DNA from: JBBREP01 sp038202885
GTDB lineage: Bacteria > Actinomycetota > Acidimicrobiia > IMCC26256 > PALSA-610
Direction of reading: 5' to 3'
DNA length: 32,973 bases
Assembly: GCA_038202885.1 (NCBI GenBank)
Contig: JBBREP010000031.1
Location: 1-32,973 of the forward strand
How positions within the stretch are numbered: the stretch's first letter is position 1; each line of letters begins with the position of its first letter. Position numbers and translations under genes: made by a program. The notes under the pieces are model-generated. The model had not been told where the DNA came from, ran no database searches, and saw only the letters and a program-made list of their open reading frames with translations. Shown piece after piece: positions 16,102 to 23,078 of the stretch.

Positions 16102-17469
16102 TCAGCGCATTGTCGCGAGGATCTCGTCGACGAGCTCGAGCGTGGTGTCGGGATGCAGGAACGCGAGCCTCGCTACGGTCTCGCCGCGCCACTTTGACGG
16201 GGTGACGAACGCGATCTGATCGGCGAGCAGACGCGCTGACCACTGCGCATAATCGTCGTCGCTCCAACCGAGCCGCCGGAAGACCACGATCGAAAGCTCA
16301 GGTTCGCGCACCAACTCGACGTGGGGGAGCGCGGTGACGCGGTCGGCCGCCGCGCGCGCCGTCGCGAGCACGTGTTCGATGGCGTCGCGGTACGCCCCCC
16401 ATCCGTGGACGGCCAACGAGCACCACAGGGGCAGCCCGCGGGCACGGCGGGTGAGGTGATAGGCGTAGTCGGTGGGGTTCCACTCCTGCGCGTCGTGGAT
16501 CACATCGAGGTACGAAGCATCTTGGGTGTGTACGGCGCGGGCGAGCTCCGGCGTGCGATAGAGCAGCGCGGCGCAGTCGAACGGCGCGAACAGGAACTTG
16601 TGCGGATCGACCACGAACGAGTCGACGAGCTCGATCCCGTCGAAGCGGGGGCGCACGCTCGGCGCGAGCAGCGCCGCACCGCCGTAGGCACAGTCGGCGT
16701 GAAACCACACGCCTCGTTCGTGGGCAACGTCGCCGACGCCACGAAGATCGTCGACGATGCCCGCATTCGTGGTGCCGCCGGTGGCGACGACGGCGAACAC
16801 CGACGCAGGATCGGGGTCGGCTTCCAGCGCGGCCCGCAGCGCGGCACCGGTGAGACGGTCATCGGCGCCGGTCGCAACGTGGAGCAGGTCGACATCGATG
16901 ATGTTCGCGGTGTTCGCAATCGACGAATGCGCCTGTTCGCTCACCGCGATGCGCCGGCGAGCACCCGCAGCCACGCCATCACGGCCCCCAGAAGTGGCGC
17001 GTGCCGTGTCGCGCGCGGTGACGAGGGCCGACAGGTTCGCGGCCGAACCACCCGATACGAAGCAGCCGCCGGCACCCGGCGGGAGCCCCGCGAGATCGGC
17101 GAGGAACCGCAGCACCTGATTTTCGGCATGGACTGCGCCGGCGGCTTCGAGCCAGGAGATGCCCGACAGCGACGAACACGACACGACCATGTCGAACAGC
17201 AGGGATGCCTTCGTCGGAGCCGCAGGAATGAACGACAAGAAGCGAGGGCTGTCGCACGAGATGATCGTCGGTGCCAACACGTCGATGAACTGCGCGAGCA
17301 CCTCTTCCGGCGTGTGTCCGTGCTCGTCGATCAGCGTCGGTGCGGCCTCGTCGAGCATGGACGGCGACGCACCGCGATCGAGCGGCACCGGGTCGAGCTG
17401 CAACCGTGCTGAGGTATAGGCAAAGACGCGCTGCGCGAGATCCTCGATCGTCTCGTCGTAGTGGTGCAC
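16102..17469 (-). CDS. PLP-dependent group II amino-acid decarboxylase (AADC-like)
   Basis: 455 residues. GGCFVSGGSAANLSAL is the cofactor phosphate-binding region, SEQAHSSIANTANI contains the histidine that stacks on PLP, VATGGTTNAGIVDDL and WFHADCAYGGAAL follow, and DSFVVDPHKFLF provides the Schiff-base lysine K291. The overall order matches aromatic-L-amino-acid, tryptophan or histidine decarboxylases; which acid is used cannot be judged. GTG 17469 is only 9 bp downstream of the helicase stop and has its own -10 (TAGGGT), so it can be co-transcribed or expressed alone. Confidence 0.88.
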   Translation of the reverse strand: MHHYDETIEDLAQRVFAYTSARLQLDPVPLDRGASPSMLDEAAPTLIDEHGHTPEEVLAQFIDVLAPTIISCDSPRFLSFIPAAPTKASLLFDMVVSCSSLSGISWLEAAGAVHAENQVLRFLADLAGLPPGAGGCFVSGGSAANLSALVTARDTARATSGGRDGVAAGARRRIAVSEQAHSSIANTANIIDVDLLHVATGADDRLTGAALRAALEADPDPASVFAVVATGGTTNAGIVDDLRGVGDVAHERGVWFHADCAYGGAALLAPSVRPRFDGIELVDSFVVDPHKFLFAPFDCAALLYRTPELARAVHTQDASYLDVIHDAQEWNPTDYAYHLTRRARGLPLWCSLAVHGWGAYRDAIEHVLATARAAADRVTALPHVELVREPELSIVVFRRLGWSDDDYAQWSARLLADQIAFVTPSKWRGETVARLAFLHPDTTLELVDEILATMR

Positions 17470-17475
17470 GTTGCG

Positions 17476-17481
17476 ACCCTA
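17476..17481 (-). promoter_or_regulatory. -10 TAGGGT made from the helicase stop codon
   Basis: The helicase stop TAG (17481-17479 on the minus strand) forms the first half of TAGGGT, which lies 6 nt before GTG 17469. Same arrangement as at 7715. Confidence 0.45.
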
Positions 17482-19524
17482 CGTCGGCTCACCGATGGGT
17501 TCGCGCGCGCGCTGGGCGACGATGTCGAGCACGGCAGTGCCGTAGCGCTCCAGTTTGCTCGGGCCGACGCCGTGCACGTCGAGCAGCGATGTGCGGTTGG
17601 CCGGAAGTGTCGTGGCGATGGCGGTGAGGGTGGCGTCGTTGAAGATCGTGAAGGCGGGCAGATCGTGCGCACGGGCCAGGTTCCGTCGCCACGTCTTCAA
17701 GGCGTCGAGCACGTGCGCGTCGGCCGGCGGACCGGGCGCATGGGCGGCAAGAGCTGCCTTGGTGCGCGCCAGGTTCTTTTTGGGGTCGGTGTGGTTGCGC
17801 CGTGCTGCGGCGCCGCCGGACGCGACACATTCTTCGACGAGGACGAGCCACGGTGACGGCTTGCGTGGGCGCGTGCGTTGGCGGGCCCACGACACGTGCA
17901 GCTCGGTTGCCGCACGCGACAGCGCAACGTGGAGGAGCCGCTGCTCTTCGGCTCGTGCTTCGGTGGTGCGTGCGTAGCTGATCGGGACCAGCCCGACCTC
18001 GACTCCGGTGACGAAGACCGCTTCCCACTCGAGCCCTTTGGCCGCATGGAAGGTGCTGAGCTCGACCGCGTCGGCGCCGGTGCCGGTGACGTCACCGCGC
18101 GCCGATGTGGCGAGCCATCCGAGGAATCCGCCGACGGTGCCCTGGCCTCCGTCGAGCGCGATGTATTCCTGCGCGAGCTGCGCGACGGCGTCGACGTGTT
18201 CGCGCTGTTCGCCCTGGAGTTCTGCTGCGGTCTCGGCGAGGTCGCGCACGTGATCCGACAGCGGCCGACCGGGATGACGGCGGTCGCCGTCGCGCAAGTC
18301 GCCCAGCACCACGCGGACTTCGGGGCGGTCGAGGAAGCGACCACTGCCGCGGACGCGGAACGGGATCGACATCTTCTGGAGCGCGGTTTCGAGCTCACCG
18401 GACTGCGCATTGGTGCGATAGAGCACGGCCATCTCACGCCACGGCACGCTGCGGTTGTGCGCGTCGCGCAGCGACTGGGCGACGCCGCGCGCCTCCGCCA
18501 CGTCGTCTGCGAACGCGCGTACCGTCGGCGCGACGCCGTCGGGGCGTGCCGCGTTCGGTGTGGGTCGTCGTCGCACGGTCGCACCGTCGAGCACGGCGTC
18601 GGCCGCGAGCACGATGGCGCGCGACGACCGGTAGTTCGTTGAGAGCCGCAGCAGTGCGGCGCCGGGGAACAGCCGATCGAAGCGGTCGAGCGCGTGGGGC
18701 TGCGCGCCGGCAAAGCCGTAGATCGCTTGCGCGTCGTCGCCGACGACGGTGAGGTCGCGGCGGCCGCCGAGCCATGCTCGCAAGAGCCGCAGCTGCGCCG
18801 GCGTAATGTCCTGGAACTCGTCGACGTACAGGTGACGGAATCGAAATCGCTGCGCGGCAGCAAAGTCGGTGTCGTCGTTGAAGGCGTCGGCGCACCACCA
18901 CAGCACGTCGTCGAAATCGATGAGTCGTTGCCGGCGCTTTGACTGCTCGTAGCGCTCGTAGAGGTCGGTGATCTCGGCGGCGGGGCGGGGGAGCGGCCGT
19001 TGTGCGTTCTCGGCGGCCTCGGTGTAGTCGCCCGGGGTGAGCGCGCGTGCCTTGGCCCATTCGATCTCGGCCGCGATCTCTTTGATGGCGACGGTCGCGG
19101 CCGGACCGCGGCCACCCACGAGGGGCGCAAGCAGTTGGGCTTTGCGGTCGAGCAAGCCGGGAAACGGCTTGCCCCGATCGTTCGCGCGGCGCCGCAGTTG
19201 CGCGAGCGCGATGGAATGGAACGTGCCTGCGGTGACGTCGCCGCACGCAAGTGGTCCGGCCAGCCGGGTGCGCAGCTCGCCGGCGGCTTTGCGCGTGTAG
19301 GTGACGGCGAGGACGCGGCGGGCGGCGGAGCGTTCGGTGGCGCAACGCCACGCGATGCGGCGCGTGAGCGTGCGCGTCTTGCCCGATCCCGCGGGCGCGG
19401 AGATTGCGACGAGCTCGGACTCGTGCACGACCGCCGCGCGCTGGCTCTCGTCGAGGCCCTCCAGCAACCCATCGGCATCGAGAGCGCCGTCGCCCCGCTC
19501 GTCGTCGGTCGGTTCGAACATCAC
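17479..19524 (-). CDS. uvrD2: UvrD2-type superfamily 1 DNA helicase with C-terminal HRDC domain
   Basis: 681 residues. Motif I is SAPAGSGKTRTL (about 42-53), II is YVDEFQDITPAQ, III GDDAQAIYGFAG, IV TNYRSSRAIV, V STFHAAKGLEWEAVFV and VI RLLHVALSRA. After the motor, LKTWRRNLARAHDLPAFTIF through LLDVHGVGPSKLERYGTAVL is an HRDC domain, the mark of actinobacterial UvrD2. In mycobacterial UvrD2 a tetracysteine zinc module sits between motor and HRDC; here that linker has a single cysteine (VEECVASGG), so the module is missing. It should unwind 3'-tailed DNA in repair. GTG 19524 has TACGGT 6 nt upstream; ATG 19521 is the alternative. Confidence 0.88.
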   Translation of the reverse strand: MMFEPTDDERGDGALDADGLLEGLDESQRAAVVHESELVAISAPAGSGKTRTLTRRIAWRCATERSAARRVLAVTYTRKAAGELRTRLAGPLACGDVTAGTFHSIALAQLRRRANDRGKPFPGLLDRKAQLLAPLVGGRGPAATVAIKEIAAEIEWAKARALTPGDYTEAAENAQRPLPRPAAEITDLYERYEQSKRRQRLIDFDDVLWWCADAFNDDTDFAAAQRFRFRHLYVDEFQDITPAQLRLLRAWLGGRRDLTVVGDDAQAIYGFAGAQPHALDRFDRLFPGAALLRLSTNYRSSRAIVLAADAVLDGATVRRRPTPNAARPDGVAPTVRAFADDVAEARGVAQSLRDAHNRSVPWREMAVLYRTNAQSGELETALQKMSIPFRVRGSGRFLDRPEVRVVLGDLRDGDRRHPGRPLSDHVRDLAETAAELQGEQREHVDAVAQLAQEYIALDGGQGTVGGFLGWLATSARGDVTGTGADAVELSTFHAAKGLEWEAVFVTGVEVGLVPISYARTTEARAEEQRLLHVALSRAATELHVSWARQRTRPRKPSPWLVLVEECVASGGAAARRNHTDPKKNLARTKAALAAHAPGPPADAHVLDALKTWRRNLARAHDLPAFTIFNDATLTAIATTLPANRTSLLDVHGVGPSKLERYGTAVLDIVAQRAREPIGEPT

Positions 19525-19530
19525 ACGACG

Positions 19531-19536
19531 ACCGTA
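19531..19536 (-). promoter_or_regulatory. -10 TACGGT, leaderless-type start of the helicase gene
   Basis: TACGGT on the minus strand lies 6 nt before GTG 19524. It would let the helicase be made independently of any read-through from the mini-ORF unit upstream. Confidence 0.45.
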
Positions 19537-19669
19537 CCCGCCACCTACGACAGCGAGAGGACGTACGCGCGAGATGACCCTCGACGCGGCGACCGAACCG
19601 GGTGCGGCAGCGAACGGAGCTCAGGAGCGAGGGAGCGAAGCGGAGGCCCGCCCGCGAAGCCCCTCGTCC

Positions 19670-19749
19670 GGGAGCGAGAGCGACCAGTAGTAACGAGTGA
19701 CCCAGGTCCGCAGGAAGCTCGCCGCGCCGCACGAAGTAGGCGCAAAAAA
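19670..19749 (-). repeat. Dispersed 3'-flanking repeat, copy C
   Basis: On the minus strand TTTTTTGCGCCTACTTCG is followed by GCGGCGCGGCGAGCTTCCTG and, further on, a diverged GTCGCTCTCGCTCCCGG stretch. It follows directly on the T-tract of the terminator at 19744-19804, so it again sits sense-oriented at the 3' end of a transcription unit. The 19550-19670 part is simple-sequence-like (repeated GGAGCGAGGGAGCGAAGCGGA on plus) and holds no gene that I can see. Confidence 0.65.
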
Positions 19750-19804
19750 CAAGAAGAAGCCCCGAGTAGTCTTCGCCGGTTACCCGGTTCCGATCTCCTC
19801 GGGG
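19744..19804 (-). terminator. Intrinsic terminator after the mini-ORF
   Basis: On the minus strand CCCCGAG (19804-19798) pairs with CTCGGGG (19766-19760). The loop contains a second small hairpin (CCGG pairing with CCGG), and CTTCTTCTTGTTTTTT follows. This is the clearest Rho-independent terminator in the window. Its left arm lies inside codons 20-22 of the mini-ORF, whose stop codon is in the loop. Confidence 0.8.
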
Positions 19805-19863
19805 CCTCCTCTGGCTCGTTGCCTTGCGGCGCGGAGCACAGCCAGACACTTGCGTGTCGGCAT
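19780..19863 (-). CDS. 27-codon mini-ORF (leader peptide or microprotein)
   Basis: ATG 19863 is preceded by GGAGG (19876-19872) with 8 nt spacing, the best Shine-Dalgarno in this area. The peptide begins MPTRKCLAVLRAARQRARGG and ends EEIGTG: basic and helical at first, six arginines in all. Its codons run into the left arm of the terminator hairpin, and its stop TAA lies in the loop. Two hairpins with GCAA tetraloops (GACAC/GTGTC at 19857-19844, GCC/GGC at 19828-19819, the latter enclosed by CTGGCT/AGCCAG) lie within it. I do not recognise the peptide. The layout fits a translation-sensing attenuator leader; a free-standing microprotein or a structured small RNA are alternatives. Confidence 0.5.
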   Translation of the reverse strand: MPTRKCLAVLRAARQRARGGPEEIGTG

Positions 19864-19982
19864 TCCGGAAACCTCCACCGTTGCCGGCTTCCGTTCCCGC
19901 CGACGCGTCCCCTCGCGGGTTCTCGCCGGTGCCGGTGCCTCGGTCGGCTCTTGCGAGCGGTCCGTGCGTTCCGGCGAATCGA

Positions 19983-20011
19983 AACCTACATGCGCGCGGC
20001 GCGTTCGTCAA
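19983..20011 (-). promoter_or_regulatory. Sigma-70 promoter of the mini-ORF transcript
   Basis: TTGACG (20011-20006) and TAGGTT (19988-19983) on the minus strand with a 17-nt spacer. Its -35 overlaps the spacer region of the plus-strand promoter for the metallopeptidase gene (-10 at 20027-20032), so both cannot easily be occupied at once. Confidence 0.65.
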
Positions 20012-20026
20012 GGAAGAATTCTCGAA

Positions 20027-20032
20027 TAGCGT
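20027..20032 (+). promoter_or_regulatory. -10 TAGCGT, leaderless-type start of the metallopeptidase gene
   Basis: TAGCGT ends 8 nt before ATG 20041 and supports that start among the many in-frame GTG codons downstream. A weak -35 (TTCGTC, 20004-20009) is 17 nt away. Confidence 0.45.
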
Positions 20033-20040
20033 CGCGTCCA

Positions 20041-20811
20041 ATGACGCGCTCGCCGCACGCGCTGCACCACGCGCGACTCGAACAACTCGACCTGTTCGTC
20101 GACGTTGTGGACAGCGTTGTGGATGGCGTTGTGCACGACGAAGTCACGGTTGTGCACGACTGCGCCGAACCTGTGCACGACCCTGTGGATGAAGGCGTTG
20201 TGGCGATCGAAGCGCGCGCGGACGACCTCGGCGACCCGGCAAGCGTCGACGGCGCGAACGGGTCCGAGGCCGCCGAAAGAATTTCCCGCGACATCGACAG
20301 CGACATCGACAGCGACGCGCCCGCGCCGCGCCCGTCGCTCGCGATCGAGCTTCGCAAGGGCACCGCGCGCCGGCGCATGGTCGAAGGTGTGTTGCGCGGC
20401 GACACCCTCGTCGTGACGCACCCGCCGAGGATGGGTCGCAGCGCGGCGATGGAGGTCGCCGAGGAACTGCGCACGCGCATGGAGCGCCGCCTCACGCGCG
20501 AGCACGTCGATCTGGCGGCCCGGGCCCGCCGCCTGGCTCGCCAGTTCGATCTGCCGCGACCGCGCACGGTCGTGTGGTCGGATCGCCAGCAGCAGCGTTG
20601 GGGCTCGTGCACGCCCGCCGACGGTGCCATCAGGGTGTCGACCCGCCTGGGCGGCTATCCGATGTGGGTGCTCGACTATGTGCTCGTGCACGAGTTGGCG
20701 CATCTCGTGCACATTGACCACGGCCCTGAGTTCCATGCGCTCGTGGCCCGTTTCCCGATGGCCGAACGTGCGACTGGCTTTCTGATCGCCAAGGGATACG
20801 ACCCCGACTGA
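20041..20811 (+). CDS. YgjP-type (DUF45, M48-like) zinc metallopeptidase with an acidic N-terminal extension
   Basis: 256 residues. The enzyme core starts near residue 98 (SLAIELRKGTARRRMVEGVL), then RQQQRWGSCTPADGAIRVSTRL, the family's hallmark WGSC motif, and LVHELAHLVHIDHGPEFHAL with zinc ligands H217 and H221, catalytic E218 and a third histidine about ten residues on. Relatives are about 170-190 residues, so the first ~95 residues are extra: repeats of VVD/VVHD and DIDSDIDSD make it acidic and probably disordered. The open frame extends far upstream, but ATG 20041 is supported by its -10. In actinobacteria genes of this type often lie near uvrD2. Role unknown. Confidence 0.8.
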   Translation: MTRSPHALHHARLEQLDLFVDVVDSVVDGVVHDEVTVVHDCAEPVHDPVDEGVVAIEARADDLGDPASVDGANGSEAAERISRDIDSDIDSDAPAPRPSLAIELRKGTARRRMVEGVLRGDTLVVTHPPRMGRSAAMEVAEELRTRMERRLTREHVDLAARARRLARQFDLPRPRTVVWSDRQQQRWGSCTPADGAIRVSTRLGGYPMWVLDYVLVHELAHLVHIDHGPEFHALVARFPMAERATGFLIAKGYDPD

Positions 20812-20824
20812 GGCGCGACCGATC

Positions 20825-20830
20825 TACGAT
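20825..20830 (+). promoter_or_regulatory. -10 TACGAT, leaderless-type start
   Basis: TACGAT followed by 7 nt and ATG 20838, in the 26-bp gap after the metallopeptidase stop. No Shine-Dalgarno is visible. Confidence 0.5.
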
Positions 20831-20837
20831 CCGGCGC

Positions 20838-21491
20838 ATGGCGTACCCGAAACGGCTCTTGCAGGACAACGAGGAGCTCTCGCTCGACCTCCAACCGCAC
20901 TGGTGGTTCTTCGCGAAACAAATCGCGGCCGCGGTGCCGCTGCTGCTGGTGCTGCTCGTGGTATTCGCCCAGAAGAGCCGCGACGCCAGGAATGTGACGC
21001 TGCTCATCTGGGCTGTGCCCGCTGTCGTGTACGCGGGCTGGGTGTTGATCAAGTACCTCGATTGGCGGTTCACGCACTTCGTGCTCACGAGCGAGCGAGT
21101 CATCTTCCGCACCGGCGTGCTCGCAAAACGTGGCGTCGAGATCCCACTCGCACGCGTGAACAACATCAACTTCAATCAGAGCGTGTGGGAGCGCGTGATT
21201 GGCACTGGTGACCTCGAGATCGAGTCGGCGGGACGCGACGGCCAGTCGGTGTTCGACAACGTGCGCCACCCCGACGGCGTGCAGCAAGAGATCTACCGGA
21301 TGATGGAGACGAACGAACGCAAGCGCGCGGGGTGGGTGGCGCCGCAGGTCTCGACTGCGCCCGCGGCCGCATCGTCGCCGACCGCGTCGGTGCCCGAGCA
21401 GCTCGAACAGCTCGCCAAACTGCGTGACGATGGCGTGATCACGCCGGCCGAGTTCGACGCAAAGAAAGCCGAGTTGCTCGGCCGCATGTGA
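20838..21491 (+). CDS. Membrane protein with bacterial PH domain and C-terminal SHOCT motif
   Basis: 217 residues. Two membrane helices (about 28-45 and 53-70) are followed by a bPH2/YdbS-like PH domain: FTHFVLTSERVIFRTGVLAKRGVEIPLARVNNINFNQSVWERVIGTGDLEIESAGRDG. After an Ala/Ser linker the tail EQLEQLAKLRDDGVITPAEFDAKKAELLGRM is a SHOCT helix pair, a short oligomerisation module. Such proteins are common in actinobacterial membranes; the role is unknown. Confidence 0.9.
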   Translation: MAYPKRLLQDNEELSLDLQPHWWFFAKQIAAAVPLLLVLLVVFAQKSRDARNVTLLIWAVPAVVYAGWVLIKYLDWRFTHFVLTSERVIFRTGVLAKRGVEIPLARVNNINFNQSVWERVIGTGDLEIESAGRDGQSVFDNVRHPDGVQQEIYRMMETNERKRAGWVAPQVSTAPAAASSPTASVPEQLEQLAKLRDDGVITPAEFDAKKAELLGRM

Positions 21492-21521
21492 CGCCCGCGG
21501 GTGTGTGTCGGGTCAGGCGCG

Positions 21522-21941
21522 TCAGGCGACCTCAGGCCGGCCGAGGGCGCGCAGCTCGTTCTTGATGGCATCGGCCGCGGCGTCGAGTGATTCGGGCGTG
21601 GCGTCGCGGTCAATCGCGGCGAAGTTGAGCTGGCCGACGTGTTCGAAGCCCACGACGTGGATGTGCGCGTGGGGCACCTCTTCGCCGGCAATGATCACGC
21701 CGACGCGACGGGGCCGGAACGCGCGCTGGATCGCCTGCCCGATGATGCGTGCGGTCTCGAACACCTTGGCGTTGAGCTCTGGCGGCATGTCGATCCAGTG
21801 ATCGATCTCGGCGCGCGGCACGACGAGCGTGTGGCCAGGTGCCATGGGCTCGATCGTGAGGAACGCGGCCACGTCGGGATCGCGCCACACGAAGCGCCCT
21901 GGTAGATCACCTTCGATGATGCGTGTGAAGATCGTTCGCAT
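21522..21941 (-). CDS. HIT-family nucleotide-binding hydrolase/transferase
   Basis: 139 residues. IFTRIIEGDLPGRFVWRDPDVAAFLTIEPMAPGHTLVVPR is the usual opening of HIT/HINT proteins, and VPHAHIHVVG is the histidine triad with the catalytic middle histidine. HIT enzymes transfer or hydrolyse nucleoside monophosphates; GalT belongs to the same superfamily. It starts 3 nt after the galactokinase stop and is the last gene of the sulfatase-galactokinase operon. The operon position hints at a sugar-nucleotide role, but a general purine phosphoramidase is equally possible. Confidence 0.9.
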   Translation of the reverse strand: MRTIFTRIIEGDLPGRFVWRDPDVAAFLTIEPMAPGHTLVVPRAEIDHWIDMPPELNAKVFETARIIGQAIQRAFRPRRVGVIIAGEEVPHAHIHVVGFEHVGQLNFAAIDRDATPESLDAAADAIKNELRALGRPEVA

Positions 21942-21944
21942 GAC

Positions 21945-23078
21945 TCACTCCCGAAGCGGTGACGGTGGCGCTGACAGTGGTGCCGGCGCTGACAGTGGTG
22001 ACAGCGGCGCGAGCGGACCGGCGCCGTCGACGGCGTCGGTCACGAACGCGGAAGCCGTGTACGCGGTCGCGGCACGATAACGCTCGGCGGCGTCGAGCGC
22101 GATCTGGGGCGCGGCGGCACGCGGCGCGATCGCGACGACGCAACCGCCAAAGCCCGCGCCCGTTAGGCGCGCGCCGAGCGCACCGGCGGCAAGGAGAGCA
22201 TCGACGAGCGCGTCGAGTTGCGGTAACGACACGGCGAAGTCGTCGCGTAGCGACGCGTGGCTCGCGACCATCAGCGGACCGAGCGGCGCCACGTCGCCGG
22301 CGCGCAGTGCGTCAGCGAACGCGATGACCCGGTTGTTCTCGTGCACGACGTGGCGCGCGAACCGGTCGTCGTCGACGTCGCACGGTTGCGCGTCGCGCAG
22401 CGCCCGCACGTGCAAGCGCGCGGCCGCGGCCTCGCACGCGGCCCGGCGCCGTCCGTATTCGGAGTCGGCGAGGCGGCGAGTGATGCCGCTGTGCACCACG
22501 ATGACGGCGATCTCGGGTGGCAGCGTGATTGGTTCGACGGCGAGCGAACGGCAATCCACGAGCAACGCGTGGCCGGCACGCCCGTGCACACTCGCCATCT
22601 GGTCCATGACGCCACACTGCACGCCGCCCAGGTGCTCGGCCCGCTGCGCGACGAGCGCGAGTTCGGTGCCCTGCACCGGCGCGCCCGCGGCGCTCGAGTA
22701 TGCGAGCGCCAGCGCCACGCCCAGTGCTGCGCTCGACGACAAGCCGCTGCCCAGCGGCACCGTCGAGTGGATGACGGCGTCGAGGGCGCCCACGGCATGG
22801 CCGCGTTCGCGCAGGGCGGCGATCGTAGTGACGACAGCGTTCGACCACGATGGTGCATCGGGTGTCGGCGTTGCCGTCGACAGGTCGACAGTGGCGGTGC
22901 CTGGGAGCGTGTCCGAGCGCACCGTGGTGATCGGACCCGTGCCTGACGTCCATGAGATCCGCACGTCGCGGTCGATGGCCATCGGCAAGCACAAGCCATC
23001 TTGGTAGTCGGTGTGGTCGCCGATGAGGTTGACCCGTCCCGGTGCGCGGGTGAGATGCGGCAGCGGCGTGACGGTCAC
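21945..23078 (-). CDS. galK: Galactokinase with canonical sugar site
   Basis: 377 residues, GHMP fold. APGRVNLIGDHTDYQDG (12-28) is the galactokinase signature with the acidic residue D21 that contacts the sugar 6-hydroxyl. VPLGSGLSSSAALGVALALA is the ATP loop, VQCGVMDQMAS holds the catalytic aspartate, and RLTGAGFGGCVV is motif 3. It makes galactose 1-phosphate. The last ~25 residues are a Pro/Ser/Ala tail (PLAPLSPLSAPAPLSAPPSP) absent from most GalKs, encoded by short direct repeats. GTG 23078 overlaps the sulfatase stop (GTGA). No galT lies in this operon; a separate galT pairs with the second kinase at 26281. Confidence 0.88.
   Translation of the reverse strand: MTVTPLPHLTRAPGRVNLIGDHTDYQDGLCLPMAIDRDVRISWTSGTGPITTVRSDTLPGTATVDLSTATPTPDAPSWSNAVVTTIAALRERGHAVGALDAVIHSTVPLGSGLSSSAALGVALALAYSSAAGAPVQGTELALVAQRAEHLGGVQCGVMDQMASVHGRAGHALLVDCRSLAVEPITLPPEIAVIVVHSGITRRLADSEYGRRRAACEAAAARLHVRALRDAQPCDVDDDRFARHVVHENNRVIAFADALRAGDVAPLGPLMVASHASLRDDFAVSLPQLDALVDALLAAGALGARLTGAGFGGCVVAIAPRAAAPQIALDAAERYRAATAYTASAFVTDAVDGAGPLAPLSPLSAPAPLSAPPSPLRE

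Larger units (their letters stand above)
19744..19976 (-). ncRNA. Predicted ~230-nt leader or small RNA containing the mini-ORF
   Basis: Bounded by a good promoter (19983-20011) and an intrinsic terminator (19744-19804) on the minus strand, with no recognisable large protein inside. The 5' ~100 nt before the mini-ORF are GC-rich and contain several complementary GCCGG/CCGGC segments. I compared it by memory with tmRNA, SRP RNA, RNase P RNA and common riboswitch motifs and found no match. Transcripts escaping the terminator would reach the helicase gene 220 nt downstream. Confidence 0.5.

Noticed and set aside
19744..19863. Mini-ORF as the start of a whiB7 gene or leader of whiB7
   Set aside because: The peptide has one cysteine and no WhiB motif, and no WhiB protein follows; only the attenuator-like layout is comparable.
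19744..19976. tmRNA, SRP RNA, RNase P RNA, T-box or a known riboswitch
   Set aside because: None of the conserved core sequences that I know for these RNAs could be found.
19000..20040. Upstream extension of the metallopeptidase open frame
   Set aside because: It runs antisense through the helicase gene, the repeat and the mini-ORF unit; the promoter supports ATG 20041.
20101..20215. Cluster of DnaA-box-like 9-mers (TGTGGACAG, TGTGGATGA and similar)
   Set aside because: They arise from repeated Val-Val-Asp/His codons in one reading frame; there is no AT-rich region and no dnaA or dnaN nearby.
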